DNA of 64,000 nt from Opisthocomus hoazin (GCF_030867145.1 NC_134442.1:7703001-7767000); one strand, 5' to 3'; shown: positions 46,190-58,089, numbered from the stretch's first letter. Made by a program: numbers and translations. The notes: generated by a model not told the origin, from the letters alone.

Positions 46190-46900
46190 CAAGGAGAAGA
46201 GATTCATATTTCAGATCCCCAATGCAGGAATGGTATTGGCGAGCTGGAGAGGGTTTAGCAAAGGGCCCTTGGGACAGCCAGGGACTGGACCACTTGGCCT
46301 GTGAGGAGAGGCTGAGGGAGCTGGGCTTGTCCAGCCCAGAGAGGAGAAGGCTGAGGGGGACCTTATCCCAGCCTGCCAGTACCTATGAGGAGGACACGGA
46401 GAATACAGGGCCTGTATCTTCTGCATGGTGCATGGTGGGAGGACAAAAGACAGTATGGGGAAGGTGAAAGAGGAGACGTTCAGGCAGGACAGAGGACAAT
46501 ATTATTCCCCAGGGGCTCAGCCAAGTTCTGGAACAGGCCACCCTGAGAAGTTGGGCAGTCTCTGTCCTTGGGGGTTTTTGAAACTCAGACTGAACCAAGC
46601 CTTGAACTACGTGGTCTGACCCTGTTTCTGACAGGTTGCACTGCAGACTTCCTGAGGTGCCTTCAACGTCAGTTCTCTTACCATCCTACGATGTCTGGCC
46701 CTTTTTCTACCTGGAGCAGAGCAGATGTTTGTTGCGTATATATCCCCCTGTGCTGTAAGTGACCATCTAAACCAACATCTAAGGCACCTCAGCATGACTC
46801 GCTTTGGGCAAAGACTGAGGATGCCTCTGCAGGGAAATTTTTAGGCCATGAGGCTCTGTTCAAGACACCAGAAGGTCTTGTTTTAATGTCTGTAGGCCTG
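46190..46900 (+). mobile_element. old CR1-related LINE 3' region
   Basis: TGTGAGGAGAGGCTGAGGGA, GCTGGGCTTGTCCAGCCCAG, GCATGGTGGGAGGACAAAAG, and TGGGCAGTCTCTGTCCTTGG are shared with 57420-57740. It is a shorter copy than that at 56855-57740. Downstream to 46900 it continues to match (GGAGCAGAGCAGATGTTTGT at 46713 and 57797). Confidence 0.6.
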
Positions 46901-48067
46901 ACAGATGTCAGTTAATAACAATGAAAATTCATTCAAGAAGGACAGAAGACAAAGAGCAAAAGCAAAGAGATGTATCAACACACTTACGGAATATTCCGTT
47001 GTTCATTTCAGGTAAGCTGTCCCATCTATGTCACCTCCCAACCACTGGCCCACCCTGAGCTAACCAGCTTTGGGGTGGTTGGAGAGACAGCCTTCACGCG
47101 GTGTGAGCACTGCTCAGTAATAGCCAAAAGACTGGTGCGTGATCAACGGCGTTCTTAGCCACAAGTCCAAGCACAGCAGCATGTGGGCTGCTGTGGGGAA
47201 ACTGAACTCTGTCCCAGCCAGACCCAGAACAGTGGTGTTCAGGAGTCTCTTCCAGTCTGTGATATTCTATGACGCAATGAATTTTTTCTTTGGAAAACTC
47301 TCAGAAGACAGAACAGAAAGCAGAAGAATAAAAAGCAGGGAGGCAGAAGCAAATATAAAAAATGAACAAGTCTAAATAGAGCAGTTCCTCTGAGGAACAT
47401 TTCTCCACTCCAAATGTTGGTAGTAAATCTTTTAGATAATTTTAAGGAGACAAGTTTATTTTTATCTGCTCAGGAACTGGGCCCCAGTGAGGGTCATGAT
47501 CAGGTACAATACCATGTGGACAATTGTTTTTAAGGAACTCACAATCCAGTAGGGAATCAATCGCTGTGAAGACCACTGTGAGCCCACTGCTGCCTCTGGT
47601 GGTCATTGACCAACAGCAAGGCACACAGCTGAGAAGGGGACCCTGACGTCACGTCTTTCTGAAGCACCTGATAGGTCAGCCCTTGGCTCGTGGTGGGGAG
47701 ATGTGTTTTTAACCTCCCCTCTGCCAGTGTCTGTGACAGGCCAGCAGCAGGCACCTGGCTGGCACAGTGACTGGGAGACCCCCTCTGCCGAGGGACCCCG
47801 GCTCACTCTAGGAAAAGGGCTGACAGTTTGGATGTCGTGTCTCTTCTGTCCAAGCACATGATGGGACAGCAGCAGGCACACAGCTTGGGTGTGTCTATTG
47901 GAGAAGCTGAAAGTCTGGCAGCCTTGGGAGATGGTGGGGAGGCTACTCCTTGGGGGTTAAATGAAAGGCCTCAAGAAGGCTGGTGGGTTGGGATGCTTCT
48001 TGATGGATTGTTTCCAAGATGACAGAGCTTTCCTTGGAGGTAGGAAACACCAGGGGATAGCAACACT
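46901..48067. other. intergenic, nothing firmly recognised
   Basis: No conserved frames or named repeats. It ends where the near-identical copy D begins; the matching sequence for the left side lies off the window's left edge. Confidence 0.3.
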
Positions 48068-49690
48068 GACACACAGTGCAACTTGACAGGTGGACGCTGG
48101 ACATGCGGAAAAAGAAATGTCACTCAGTGGGTAGTGCTGTAGTGCTGTGGTATAAGAAGTAAACCTGAAGGAGGATGAGATCAGTCCATCTCTTTGTGTT
48201 TCAAGGAACAGAGCGTGAGGGTGGACAGACACCAGTGACTGGATGGAAATGGCAGGGTGAGAGCAAGGTGAGGAGGTGAGATGGGTGTCTGCAGCCTGCA
48301 GGGAAACACAAGCAGCTGTGGGACAGCGTAGGACAAGCTGTGGAGGAGATAGCAAAGGACCCTGGCAAGGTTGGCACTTGCCAAGAGAACCCAAGGCTTT
48401 GTCCCCTTGGCTATTTCAGGTGTCTCTGCCACCAAGGCCTCTGAGGAGACCTGTTGTCCTAAGGCACTGGAGGAGGGCTCATTGCCTCCTTGCACAGCCC
48501 CAGGAAGGCAGGGAACTGTCACCCCATTGGCCTTCCCTCAGCATCACCCACCCCACCTCCCACTGCCCCAGCAAGAGCCCTGAGCAAGGCCTGAGGGACA
48601 GGATCTGCCTTGCCAGGGGCTGGGGCTCAGCCCTTGGCCTTTCTGCTTCACCAGGCACACCCAGGGTGTTCTCAGCATCTGAGCTGCCTGCACCTTCCCT
48701 TTGCTGCCTGCCATCATGGCCTCCAGTTCTCTGCTCTAACGAGCCCCTGGGGAGGCTTTGCTGGTAATGGTCCTCAGTGGGACTCAGCAATGCTTCAGGG
48801 TACTCAGGATGTTTTCCTCCTCATTTTCAATTGTGGAAAGGTTTGTGAAATCTCCTCTCAGTACCCAAGCTTCAAGGACTCAGCTCAGACACTCCATGGG
48901 GCTCATTACAGTGAAGAAAGCCCTAACAAACTATGCCTCTTCTTGTAGTTTTCTTCCAGTCTGATACAGTTTATTAGAGAGGTTTCCTAATATATTTATG
49001 GAGAAAGATTTCAAAAAGCTTCTAAGAAAAACGTCTTTTCATTTTAAAGAGGTGTAGTTTATCATCTTGGAGTTTCGATAAGTGGTGACAGCAGCATTCT
49101 CTGACTAATATTAATGCAGGGTCTCTCCTCAGGAGGTCTGGCTTGGTTGCAGAAGCTGTTTCTTGAGGTCTGACACAGTGTGGACAACTTTGCTTCACGC
49201 CTCCCCAACCCCAGCATTTCTCTCCTTGGGGCCACTTGGGACTCGCATCCCTTTTCCTTACATCAGCCTTCTCCAAGGAGCTCTGCAGCTGCCTGTTACA
49301 GCTCCTTTGCACCTGTTCCCTCCTGCTTTCCTTGGAGAACTGGCTGCACACAGGCACAGAGGGATACTTTCCCTTTTTGAACAAACAAAATAATACTGAG
49401 AAATCCAAAATTTTGCATAAAACACCCTCCTCCACTCTATGCCAAGTACAAGCTGCCACCAGAGACTTTCACCTCCTCAAAACACAATCACGCATGAAAT
49501 GTTTTACACAGAAAGACAATTATAAAATAAACACACTTAAAGAGTTGGGTAAAGGCAGAATTAGGCCAACTACTTAAATATGGGCAAGCTTTTAACTCTC
49601 CCAAGCTCAAATCAGCAACTGGATTGTGGAGAGATGTCTGAGTTATCAAAGAGCAAGGGGAAGGGAAATCTAGCGGGCAATCACAAGTGT
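48068..49690 (+). repeat. low-copy duplicated block, copy D
   Basis: Near-identical to 1-1600 over its first ~715 bases and more diverged after that. Same orientation. Non-coding. Confidence 0.8.
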
Positions 49691-50074
49691 ATATATATGC
49701 AGATGTGCTGCTGGAAAGGTGACTTCAGCCATGGTCAAAGTAGTTTGGACTGGTGGAAATACGTGACAGATGACGGACATTAAATGCACAGCCTAATAGA
49801 GAGCTCTGACAATGCAAATGTTGTGGAAGGTGAACAGGTCTCCTCTTGCTATTAATGCACATCCTGGAACCTTCTCATTTTCATCTCATCAGATAACACT
49901 GATATTTTATTTAAAAAATTCACCTGTTTCAGCTGATGAGGTCATACTTATAGTTTTAAACATGTGTAAAAATTTCTCAGGTTTTCAGGCAGTGCTCCGC
50001 TGTCTGACCATAAGCATGGAGTGCTCCGTCCCGAGGACGCGGTGTCTCTGCAGTCTCTGCCTGAGACAGTCAGC
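49691..50074. other. AT-rich intergenic, nothing recognised
   Basis: No repeat or gene identified. Confidence 0.3.
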
Positions 50075-50300
50075 TGAGCAGTTACGGCTGAGCAGTGCTT
50101 GCACAGCATCAAGGCTTTGTGGCTTCTGATGCTGCCCTATGAGCAAGTAGACTGGGGGTGCCCCAGAAGCTGGGAAGGGACGTAGCTGGGACAGCTGTCC
50201 CCATGTGACCAGAGGGGTATTCCATACCTTTTGACGTCATGAGTCAGCGAGGGACTGCATGGGACTTAGCTCTCCACCAAGGTTAAACCACAACATCCAT
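50075..50300 (+). mobile_element. ERVL-type LTR fragment
   Basis: GAGCAGTGCTTGCACAGCAT, GGGACGTAGCTGGGACAGCT, GTATTCCATACCTTTTGACG and GGTTAAACCACAACA are segments of the LTR seen at 30012-30620, with internal deletions. Confidence 0.6.
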
Positions 50301-50329
50301 CCATCGTGGCAGGCTCAGACATGACTGGT

Positions 50330-50582
50330 TGAGGAGCAACCTCAAGGAGGAGGCTTTGGACATTACACAGGATGCCATAGCAGCCAGTGGTGCTAAACAG
50401 GGAGGAGTGTGGCCACCAAGACAAGGGCCGTTCTTGTCCATCTTGGCTCCGCGCTGCTGTGGCCACTTCTGGACTAGTGTGTCCCAGTGTGGGGCTCTGC
50501 ATTCTGGAGGAATGGGAAGAAACTGTGACATGGCCAGAGAAAGTCTGCCGAGATAGGCTTAGGGATCATGTGCGGAGACGTT
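50330..50582 (+). mobile_element. old CR1 3' fragment, left of an LTR
   Basis: CACTTCTGGACTAGTGTGTC and GGGGCTCTGCATTCTGGAGG parallel 24085-24135; ACATGGCCAGAGAAAGTCTG parallels 13155. It continues at 51150 after the inserted LTR. Confidence 0.5.
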
Positions 50583-51140
50583 GTCTCAAAAATGGGATTG
50601 TTTCCCCGGTGTGCAGTACATCAATTTAGACGCAGAGCAGAGGTATTGTCTTTATCGCATGTTTGCGCAGATACCGGTGCTGGGTGACAAATCCACAAAG
50701 CTAGCACACTGCTCAGCAGAGTCACAACGACTATATACTCTTACAAAACCAAAGGAATTACTTGTCACATTCTGACTGGCTCATTGCGTTACATGCTTAT
50801 CTTAGAAGTATACTCCTTCCTTACTAAACTGTGCACGCTCTTACTCTGGGGGGGTGCAGACTTTTTGGTTCTGAATTGAGTCGGTGGTCACGATCTCCCC
50901 CTGCCGCTATTACCTTTTTCCTAGTCACCCTCGATCTTTGTTAAATTCATGCTTCTTCAGCAGTCATCCAGCTTTTGGCGCCTTCTGGGCTGGCTGTTCC
51001 CCTTTTATCTGTCTGTTAGCTCCTCTCCAAGGGCATTATTGTTGGCAAGGCATGCACTGTCTATACAAAGTAGTCAGGCCTAAAATTGAACAGTGTCACT
51101 AGGACCTAAACATTATTATACCCTAAATATTTCTGCCGGA
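50583..51140 (+). mobile_element. probable solo LTR interrupting the CR1 fragment
   Basis: The CR1-like text that is continuous at 13165-13230 is split here by about 560 bases. The insert has an AGAGCAGAGGT and AAAGCTAGCACACTGCT region shared with 22230-22400, and an AT-rich TATATA (50731-50736). Exact ends and target duplication cannot be fixed by eye. Confidence 0.5.
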
Positions 51141-51149
51141 TATCAGAAA

Positions 51150-52005
51150 GGCTGAGAGACCTGAGCTTCATTAACCTGGTGATGTGGAGGCCGAGGGAAG
51201 AATAGTAGGACGTCAAGACAACTTCAAAGTCTCTTTCTGAGATGATAGAATTGTTTCTTTGGGTAGTGTGAAACAACATGAGAAAGGACAGCCATCAGAA
51301 ACTGCAGCCTAAGAGGTCCAGAGTGGACCTAAGGATAAAGAGATGTCACTCTGATGATAGTGCTCTTGTGCAAAAAAGTCACCAAGAGGGAGTCTGGATC
51401 AGCCCATGGCTTTGTGTTTCAAGGACCATCTGGTGAGAATGGAGAGACATCAGTACAGGTAGTGACATACTAGGGTGAGAACAAGGGGCATTGGGTGTCT
51501 GCAGCCTGCAGGGCAACAGGCACAGGCATGGGACAGCATAGAGCGGCCTGCGGTGGAGATGGCCAAGGGCGCTGGCAAGGCTGAGAGGCAATGACAGAAC
51601 CCAGGTCTTTGTCTCCCTGACTAAGGCAGGTTTCTCTGCAACCCAGGCCTAGGAGGAGATAAATCGTGCTTGTGGCAACAGGACCTCATTGCCTCCTTGC
51701 ACCCACGCTGGGGAGGCCAGGGGATGTCACACCATTTGACTTCACTTGTGATGGACTCCCCACAACCCCAGGAAGAGCCCTGAGTCACAAGTGAGGGACA
51801 GGATCTCCCTTCCCTAGAGATGGGTGTCAAGGCTTGGCCAGCAATTATATTCAAAAAAACCCAGCAGTTTTCTCAGCATCAGAGGTGCCTGTGCTTTGCC
51901 TTTAACAACCTGTGATCACGGCCTCCAGTTATCTGCTCTGAAGAGTCTGTGTCAGTAGTGGCCCTCAGTGAGATCCATTAATACTTGAGGGTACTTTGGG
52001 ATTCA
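51150..52005 (+). repeat. low-copy block, copy E (truncated), with old CR1 lead-in
   Basis: Starts with GGCTGAGAGACCTGAGCTTC (CR1-like), then follows copy B closely (CAGCCATCAGAAACTGCAGC at 51290, CTGCAGCCTGCAGGGCAACA at about 51500, GTGAGGGACAGGATCTCCCT at 51791). It ends where the OR-5 5' block begins. Confidence 0.6.
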
Positions 52006-52009
52006 TTTC

Positions 52010-52457
52010 TCACGTGGACTTCTGGAAGCGAAGGCACTTCTGGTGGCGACAGGAGAAATGCCACTGCTGAAGCTAAGTGTCTCTCCCAGCTGAGAGAGCA
52101 GCTGAGAGAGCAAACAGCAGTGATTCCTTCAGCTTGTTTCACAGCAAGTTGTCCTGGAGACCAAAAGACACCTCGAGGGAGCCCAGAGTGGGTAAAGAAA
52201 GTGCTGCCATGGGGGCAGGTCCTCTTCTGCTGAGCTGGGCTGGGCTCCTGGGATGGAGGGAGCTCATGGCAAGTGGGCAGCACTGCAGAGAGACAGCTGT
52301 GCCCAGGAGCAGCTCCTCTGCAAAGCCCAGCAGGGCTGAGGGCTCTGCCTGAAGGCAGCAAAGGGAGAGGAGCGAGGCAGAGAGAGGTTAAAGGCAGTGT
52401 GGGGTGGGAGGATGCTGAGAGGTCTCTGACAGAGAAAGTTTCACAGTCCGTAACATG
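52010..52457 (+). promoter_or_regulatory. conserved 5' exon/promoter block of OR-5
   Basis: Same block as for OR-4. Core GAGCAGCTCCTCTGCAAAGC at 52306-52325. A short tandem repeat GAGAGAGCAGCT lies around 52092-52115. The exon ends ATG (52455-52457) followed by GTAAGT. Joined to the acceptor at 54229 this ATG is in frame with the OR (adds ten residues, MTVLHAQGKQ, before the usual start). Confidence 0.6.
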
Positions 52458-54229
52458 GTAAGTCTCTGGCTGTAGGACAAAGCAGGTGCCATTCCTGGAG
52501 GGATCTCCTAAAGCTGCTGCATCCCACGGTTTACAGGGTCTGTCAGGATGTCTCCCCCAGTATCTCTGTTTTAGAGCAGAAGATTGTGTTCCAGAGCAGG
52601 GCTTCCCTGCTGTCCTGTCAGGGGGACAGGGCATGACGGCTGCCTTCTGCTGGCGATGACAACAGGGATTGTGCAGCCAGAGGTGCCCAGGGCTGTCCCT
52701 CAGAGCAGAATCCCTTCACTTCAGGGGTCTTTGTGCTGCCTTCCAGGGTCAGCCCTCAGGCTGCCCAGGAGCTCCCCATGCCACTTCAGGGAGAAGCTGT
52801 GGGTGGAAGGAGTGACCTCGACAGGGCAGGGTCCTTCTGCTGTCGAGAGGGTGTTGTGTGGGTCAGGGCTGCTCCCAGATCTGGATTAGCACTAGGAAAC
52901 TGCCGAGGGAGTGTTTCAAGAGGAAGTTCAGGGTAGGATCTACTATAAGGATCAAGAATTTTTCCAACTTCGTGTTTTCAGTTTCCTACCCTGAGGGCAG
53001 GGGACAGGAGGAGGGGTGGGGGGGGGAGGAAAGAGATGTAGAAAAGGACCTTTCGGGCTTGAGGAAGTCACTGAGACACCTCAGCTGTATCTTTGAGTAA
53101 TCAGTACGTCTGCTAGGATTCTCCTAAAGTGCCTTCAGTCACTCCTCTTCCTACGGACAGCAGCATCATCACCTTTTCTGGACTCATCAGTGTATTCTAC
53201 ACTTTTGAGCCTCCAAATAGGAACATGCAGGCAACCAGTGCCCTGCAAACAGACAGACTTCCATAGGGCCAGAGTGAGTGCACAGAGGTTGGGACAGGGA
53301 AACATCTCCCAGGAGGAAAATCTCCAGGCAGCAGGGATGTGACCAGGGAATGAGAGGAAATGAAAAGCAGCAATGTGTCGGGAAGAGGATTTCAGAAATC
53401 TCCATACGAACTCCTCCTGTGCAGAGCCCTTCCTCTGAGCAAGACCCCTTGCCTCCTCTCCCACCCACCAAAGCCTCTGTCCTTGGGGCTGTGGGGTCCA
53501 AGGCATGAGCCACCTCCTGTGAAGCCAGAGCTCCAGCAGACTTTTGGTGCAGCTCTCCACCCCTCTGGCCATTTTTCTGTCCAGAGCACAGGGGCTGTGA
53601 GCAGATGTCTGGCAACGCTTGTGTGTGGGAGGTGGCGTGCGACCGCTCTTCAAATCAGAAAGGTGCAAGCCCACCTCTGCTGGGCACAAGACGAGGGACA
53701 GACCAGCTCCCCTCACTCTGCACTAAGCCGCAGGCAATCCTCTTGCCTTGCAGGACTCGCTCTGTTCTCCCCAACTGCTGCAGAAATGCTGTGCGTTTCT
53801 GAGATCCAAGCACCAAACAGAGATGAGATAAAGGGAGTCATAAAGAAACCTCAAATCTATCCAACTGCCTTCTGCTACCCCAGATTTCTTACTGCTGGGA
53901 GTGCAGAGGCGGACAAGCCCTGCTGCATCAGGAGCAGTTGCATGTGACAAGGCTGAACACCAGGACTGACCCCTGTCTTCACCCTTCCCATGAACCCACC
54001 ACTGCAGAGCAGGGCTGGCTCCTTGGGAGGCAGTGTGCAGAGGTCCTGCTTCTCATGGAACATTGAGACAGCACAAACATGGGTCCAAGCCACAGAGCCA
54101 AAGGAAGGTCTTGTAGGACAGGAAAAACTCTTAGTGTGTGTATGCGTACCAGGGAGAGTGTTATACTGGGAAATGGCTTTGATTTTTTCTCAGAAAAGTC
54201 TATTCCAACTTGCTGTTTTTACTCCTCAG
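52458..54229 (+). other. predicted intron of OR-5
   Basis: GTAAGT donor at 52458 and acceptor GTTTTTACTCCTCAG ending at 54229; 1772 bases. Contains a G-rich run at 53018-53030 and segments shared with the OR-3 intron. Confidence 0.55.
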
Positions 54230-54256
54230 ACAGTGCTCCATGCTCAGGGGAAGCAA

Positions 54257-55192
54257 ATGCTCAACAGCAGCTTCATCACACAGTTCCTCCTCCTGGCATT
54301 CGCAGACACCCGGGAGCTGCAGCTCTTGCACTTCTGGCTCTTCCTGGCCATCTACCTGGCTGCCCTCCTTAGCAACGGCCTCATCATCACCGCCATAGCC
54401 TGCGACCACGGCCTCCACACCCCCATGTACTTCTTCCTCCTCAACCTCTCCATCTTTGACCTGGCCTCCATCTCTACCACTGTCCCCAAAGCAATGTCAG
54501 ATTCCCTCTGGGATACCAGGGCCATCTGCTATGCAGGATGTGCTGCCCAGGTCTTTTTCTTTCTCTTCTTGATGACAGCAGAGTATTCTCTCCTCACCAT
54601 CATGGCCTACGACCGCTATGTTGCCATCTGCAAACCCCTGCACTATGGGACCCTCCTGGGCAGCAGAGCTTGTGTCCACATGGCAGCAGCTGCCTGGGGC
54701 AGTGCTTTGCTCAATGCTCTCCTGCACACTGCCAATACATTTTCCATACCCCTCTGCAAGGGCAATGCTGTGGAACAGTTCTTCTGTGAAATCCCCCAGA
54801 TCCTCAAGCTCTCCTGCTCACACTCCTATCTCAGGGAAGTTGGGCTTCTTGGGGTTAGTCTTTCTTTAGCTTTTGGGTGTTTTGTTTTCATTGTTCTGTC
54901 CTATGTGCAGATCTTCAGGGCTGTGCTGAGGATCCCCTCTGAGCAGGGACGGCACAAAGCCTTTTCCACGTGCCTCCCTCACCTGGCCGTGGTCTCCCTG
55001 TTTATCAGCACTGGTATGTTTGCATATCTGAAGACCCCCTCCTTCTCTTCCCCATCCCTGGATGTGGTGGTGGCTGTTCTGTACTCAGTGGTTCCTCCGG
55101 CAGTGAACCCCCTCATCTACAGCATGAGGAACCAGGAGCTCAAAGATGCCCTGAAGAAGCTCATTCAATCAGCAGTCTTTCAGCAGCAGTAA
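54257..55192 (+). CDS. OR14-like: olfactory receptor, family 14-like (OR-5), intact
   Basis: A 311-residue odorant receptor, the cleanest in the window. Start MLNSSF at 54257, with an Asn-Ser-Ser glycosylation site. Visible: SNGLIITAI in TM1, HTPMYFFLLN, Cys95, MAYDRYVAICKP (116-127), loop-2 Cys residues, KAFSTCLPHL (234-243), PPAVNPLIYSM and a KDALKKLIQS tail. All canonical OR motifs are intact. From about residue 95 to 168 it is almost identical to OR-3 at nucleotide level. Around the loop-2 motif (VEQFFCEIPQ) and into TM5 it instead shares residues with OR-4. ATTAAA at 55402 is a likely poly(A) signal. The 5' exon 1.8 kb upstream could add ten N-terminal residues; the annotated start is preferred because it aligns with all paralogues. 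Confidence 0.94.
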   Translation: MLNSSFITQFLLLAFADTRELQLLHFWLFLAIYLAALLSNGLIITAIACDHGLHTPMYFFLLNLSIFDLASISTTVPKAMSDSLWDTRAICYAGCAAQVFFFLFLMTAEYSLLTIMAYDRYVAICKPLHYGTLLGSRACVHMAAAAWGSALLNALLHTANTFSIPLCKGNAVEQFFCEIPQILKLSCSHSYLREVGLLGVSLSLAFGCFVFIVLSYVQIFRAVLRIPSEQGRHKAFSTCLPHLAVVSLFISTGMFAYLKTPSFSSPSLDVVVAVLYSVVPPAVNPLIYSMRNQELKDALKKLIQSAVFQQQ

Positions 55193-56854
55193 GCTCCTCA
55201 TGTCTCTTCCCAAGTCATTTCCAATGTTTACCGGGACCTCCTGTGCCTTGGGCATTTGATCTGTGACAATTCCATTTCTCCAGGAATGTCTGCATCCCCT
55301 CCACTTCTCCAAAGACGTGAACTTAACCTTTCTGACCCAAAGGCTTTAGCACATGTATCTGGCACGACGGTAGAGGTTGCCTCCCATGTCACATCTCTGT
55401 AATTAAAGGGGATTTCCTCAGTGGCAGTTTCTGCAGGTTGGGTTCTTCTTCCAAAGCTGACATCAGGAACAGACTGAGGAAACTGCTACCACGAGGCCTT
55501 GCTGCTGAGCAGGGCTTCTTTGTGGGGTGAGGTGTATGTAGGGTGATGCATTGGGTAATGAGACTTGGGCTGAGCTTTCACTTGTTGCTGCCCAGTGCTC
55601 CTGGAGATGGTGACAGCAGCCGGGATCTGCCTGGGACAGTCTCGAAGTGGGTCCCAAGCAGCACAGCCTGGTGGCTCTGCAGAGGAGAGCCTTGAGCTTG
55701 GGGTCCTGCAGCAAGCATGGGAAGGGGCAGAAGCATCTGATGATGAAAGGAAAAACTCTCGTCTTGGGACTCTGTCTTGGGGCAGGCTGCTCTGTCACTG
55801 GAGCAGCAGGAGCAACCAAAGGAGTCCCAGGGCCAGGAACCTTGTGCTGGGGAGAGGGTCTGGCACAGAGGGGCTGCCTGCATGGACACATAAGGAACTC
55901 TCGGAGACAACAAGAGGGGAAACATGGAGACACTGGCCTGTGTCTCCTCATGTCACCAGCCCTAGGGCTGATGGGGGAGGCTGACCCCACTCTCTGAGCT
56001 CCAAGAGCTGCATTGTCCGTCAGAGAGGCTTGGGCTGTGGGGTGAGAGCTCAGAGCTCTGCAGCACCATGAGGCCAGGGCAGCCTGGGCTACCGTGCTGT
56101 GCTGTGCTCTGGACAAGGCAGAGGAGTTGGAGAGATCTAAGGAGGGTCTGGCCTGGGCTGAAAAATTCCCAGAAAATACAGAAGTTAGATGAGCTGTGTG
56201 GCCATGCAGAGTGAGGACACACTCCATTGGGTTTGTGGTACAGAGCCAGGACTGATGAAAGGCATTCAAAACATGGAAGCAGAGGAGAGAGGAATTGGTC
56301 TGCACCTTTGGTGACATGGACAGACCAGGAAAGTGTCTGTTACCCTCCAGCCCCTCTCGTTGGCCGTTTCCAGCACTGGTTGCTCATCCCAGGTTTCTGG
56401 TTGAGTTTGCTGTGAGGTCATCTCCACCTTCCTGCTGGGCTCAGTGCTCATGTCAGGGTAAAGTCCAGTCCTCCCTGGCTTCTCTTGTGGCCCAGGCCCT
56501 GTCAGACCCTGGAGCAGGGCTGCCTGTGAAGCCCCACATGTGGCATGGCCACTCCAGTGTCTTGGAGAGGCTGCCTAACAGCCACGGGGTGACAAAGCAC
56601 AAGGACTGCTGTGGGCACCATGTCAGAGGCACCATTCCCCACCCAAAAGCAGCCTATCCCTGAATGTTCCTACACAGTGGGGCTGAGGGACAATAGAAGA
56701 GGCAGCAGGGCTGGGGTGTCACAAGACAGGGCGCAGCCATGAAGCAGCTCCCAAAAGCAGACATCAAGGGCAAGTACAGAGAAGCAAGTTATCTGTACAT
56801 AGCCTCCACTGAGCAAGTGTGACTTTGGGAGAAGCAAAGCTCTCTCAGAGTTTG
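55193..56854 (+). repeat. OR-5 3' UTR and duplicated flank, poly(A) signal at 55402-55407
   Basis: ATTAAA lies 210 bases after the stop, in the position of AATAAA in OR-3 and OR-4. The flank matches OR-4's and, in 56220-56650, the dislocated piece at 22430-22930. A minus-strand frame through 55463-56317 is open for 284 codons but has no domain, and paralogous flanks do not keep it. Confidence 0.5.
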
Positions 56855-57740
56855 TGGCTGCAAGAAAAGTCAAGAGCAAAGAGCTGGAATTGCTGTGTAA
56901 GAGACCAAGGCTGAACAAGGGAAATGCAGGGCTGCTTTTGAGTGGGGAGAGGAAGCCAAGAATAGCAGCCAGTGATGAGGCTGATGGACTCCATGCCTTC
57001 TTTGCCCGAGTCTTTCCTGACAAGGTCTCCCAGGTCTCTCTGCTCAAAGAGGGGTTCAAGCAGGAGGAAAACAGGAATTGGCAGGAACCTTATGAAATGG
57101 CAGGACAAATGCCAGTTTCTGCCCCTACAGAGGACTCGCCCAGCAATGGCACAGGCTGGGGGCTGCCTGGCTGGGAGCAGCCCTCTGGGAAAGGTCTTGA
57201 TGGTCAGGGAGCTGGACCAGAGCTAATTGTGTGCCCTGGCAGCCAGGGAGGCCACCAGTATCTTGGGCTGCATGACCAGGAGCACGGCCAGCAGATCGAG
57301 GGAAGGAATTCTCTGGAATACTCCATCCAGATTTCAGATCTCCAGTTCAGGAATGAAGTTAGCAAGTGAGCAGGTTTATCAAAGGGCCCTCAGGACCTCC
57401 AGGGACTGGAGCACTTTGCCTGTGAGGAGAGGCTGAGGGAGCTGGGCTTGCTGAGCCCAAAGAGGGAAAGGCTGAGAGGGACCTCATCCCAACCTGTCAG
57501 TACCTACAAGGAGGTCATGGAGAATACAGAGCCCATCTCTTCTCCATGGTGCATGGTGGGAGGACAAAAGACAATGAGAGAAAACTGAAAGTGGAGAGGT
57601 TCAGCCAGAAGAGAAGGAGCTTTTGTCTCCAGGAGCTCAGCCAAGTGCTGGGACAGGTCACCCAGAGAGGCTGGGCAGTCTCTGTCCTTGGGGATTTTCA
57701 AACTCAGACTGAATCCAGCCTTGAAAACAACCAAAACAAA
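56855..57740 (+). mobile_element. old CR1-related LINE, linker and 3' region
   Basis: Reads DGLHAFFARVFPDKVSQVSL (linker segment as in 10600), then GGLPGWEQPSG, then YLGLHDQEHGQQIEGR-like text (from [14 protein letters not shown]) and a long 3' part with GAGAGGCTGAGGGAGCTGGG. It is internally shortened: the RT palm is missing between linker and tail. The antisense and shorter copies lie at 15003-15800 and 46190-46900. Confidence 0.6.
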
Positions 57741-58089
57741 CCTTCCAGCCTTGGTTCTATTACGATCCTGTTATTCTGGGCCCTATTTCTAACTGGAGCA
57801 GAGCAGATGTTTGTGGGCCATAAATCTTCCTGTGCTATAAGGGACTGTGTAAACCCACATCTAAACCGGTGAAGAGAGGTCCACACCTCAGTGTGACTTG
57901 CTCTGGGCAACGACTGTCGAGTCCTGGGCAGGGAAGTTTTGGGGGGATGTGGATGTGCTAAATGATTTAGTCCCAAGCAAGGTTTCAATTAATGTATCTA
58001 ATTTCTTAGGCAAATAAAGGCAAGCAAACAGCGCTGGGTGCGCCAGGAGTCTCTGCTCGACCAAGACACAAACCGTACAGTCCCCGTTT

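Noticed and set aside
55463-56317. 284-codon minus-strand frame downstream of OR-5
   Set aside because: GC-rich duplicated flank with no domain; related flanks of OR-4 and OR-2 do not keep it open.
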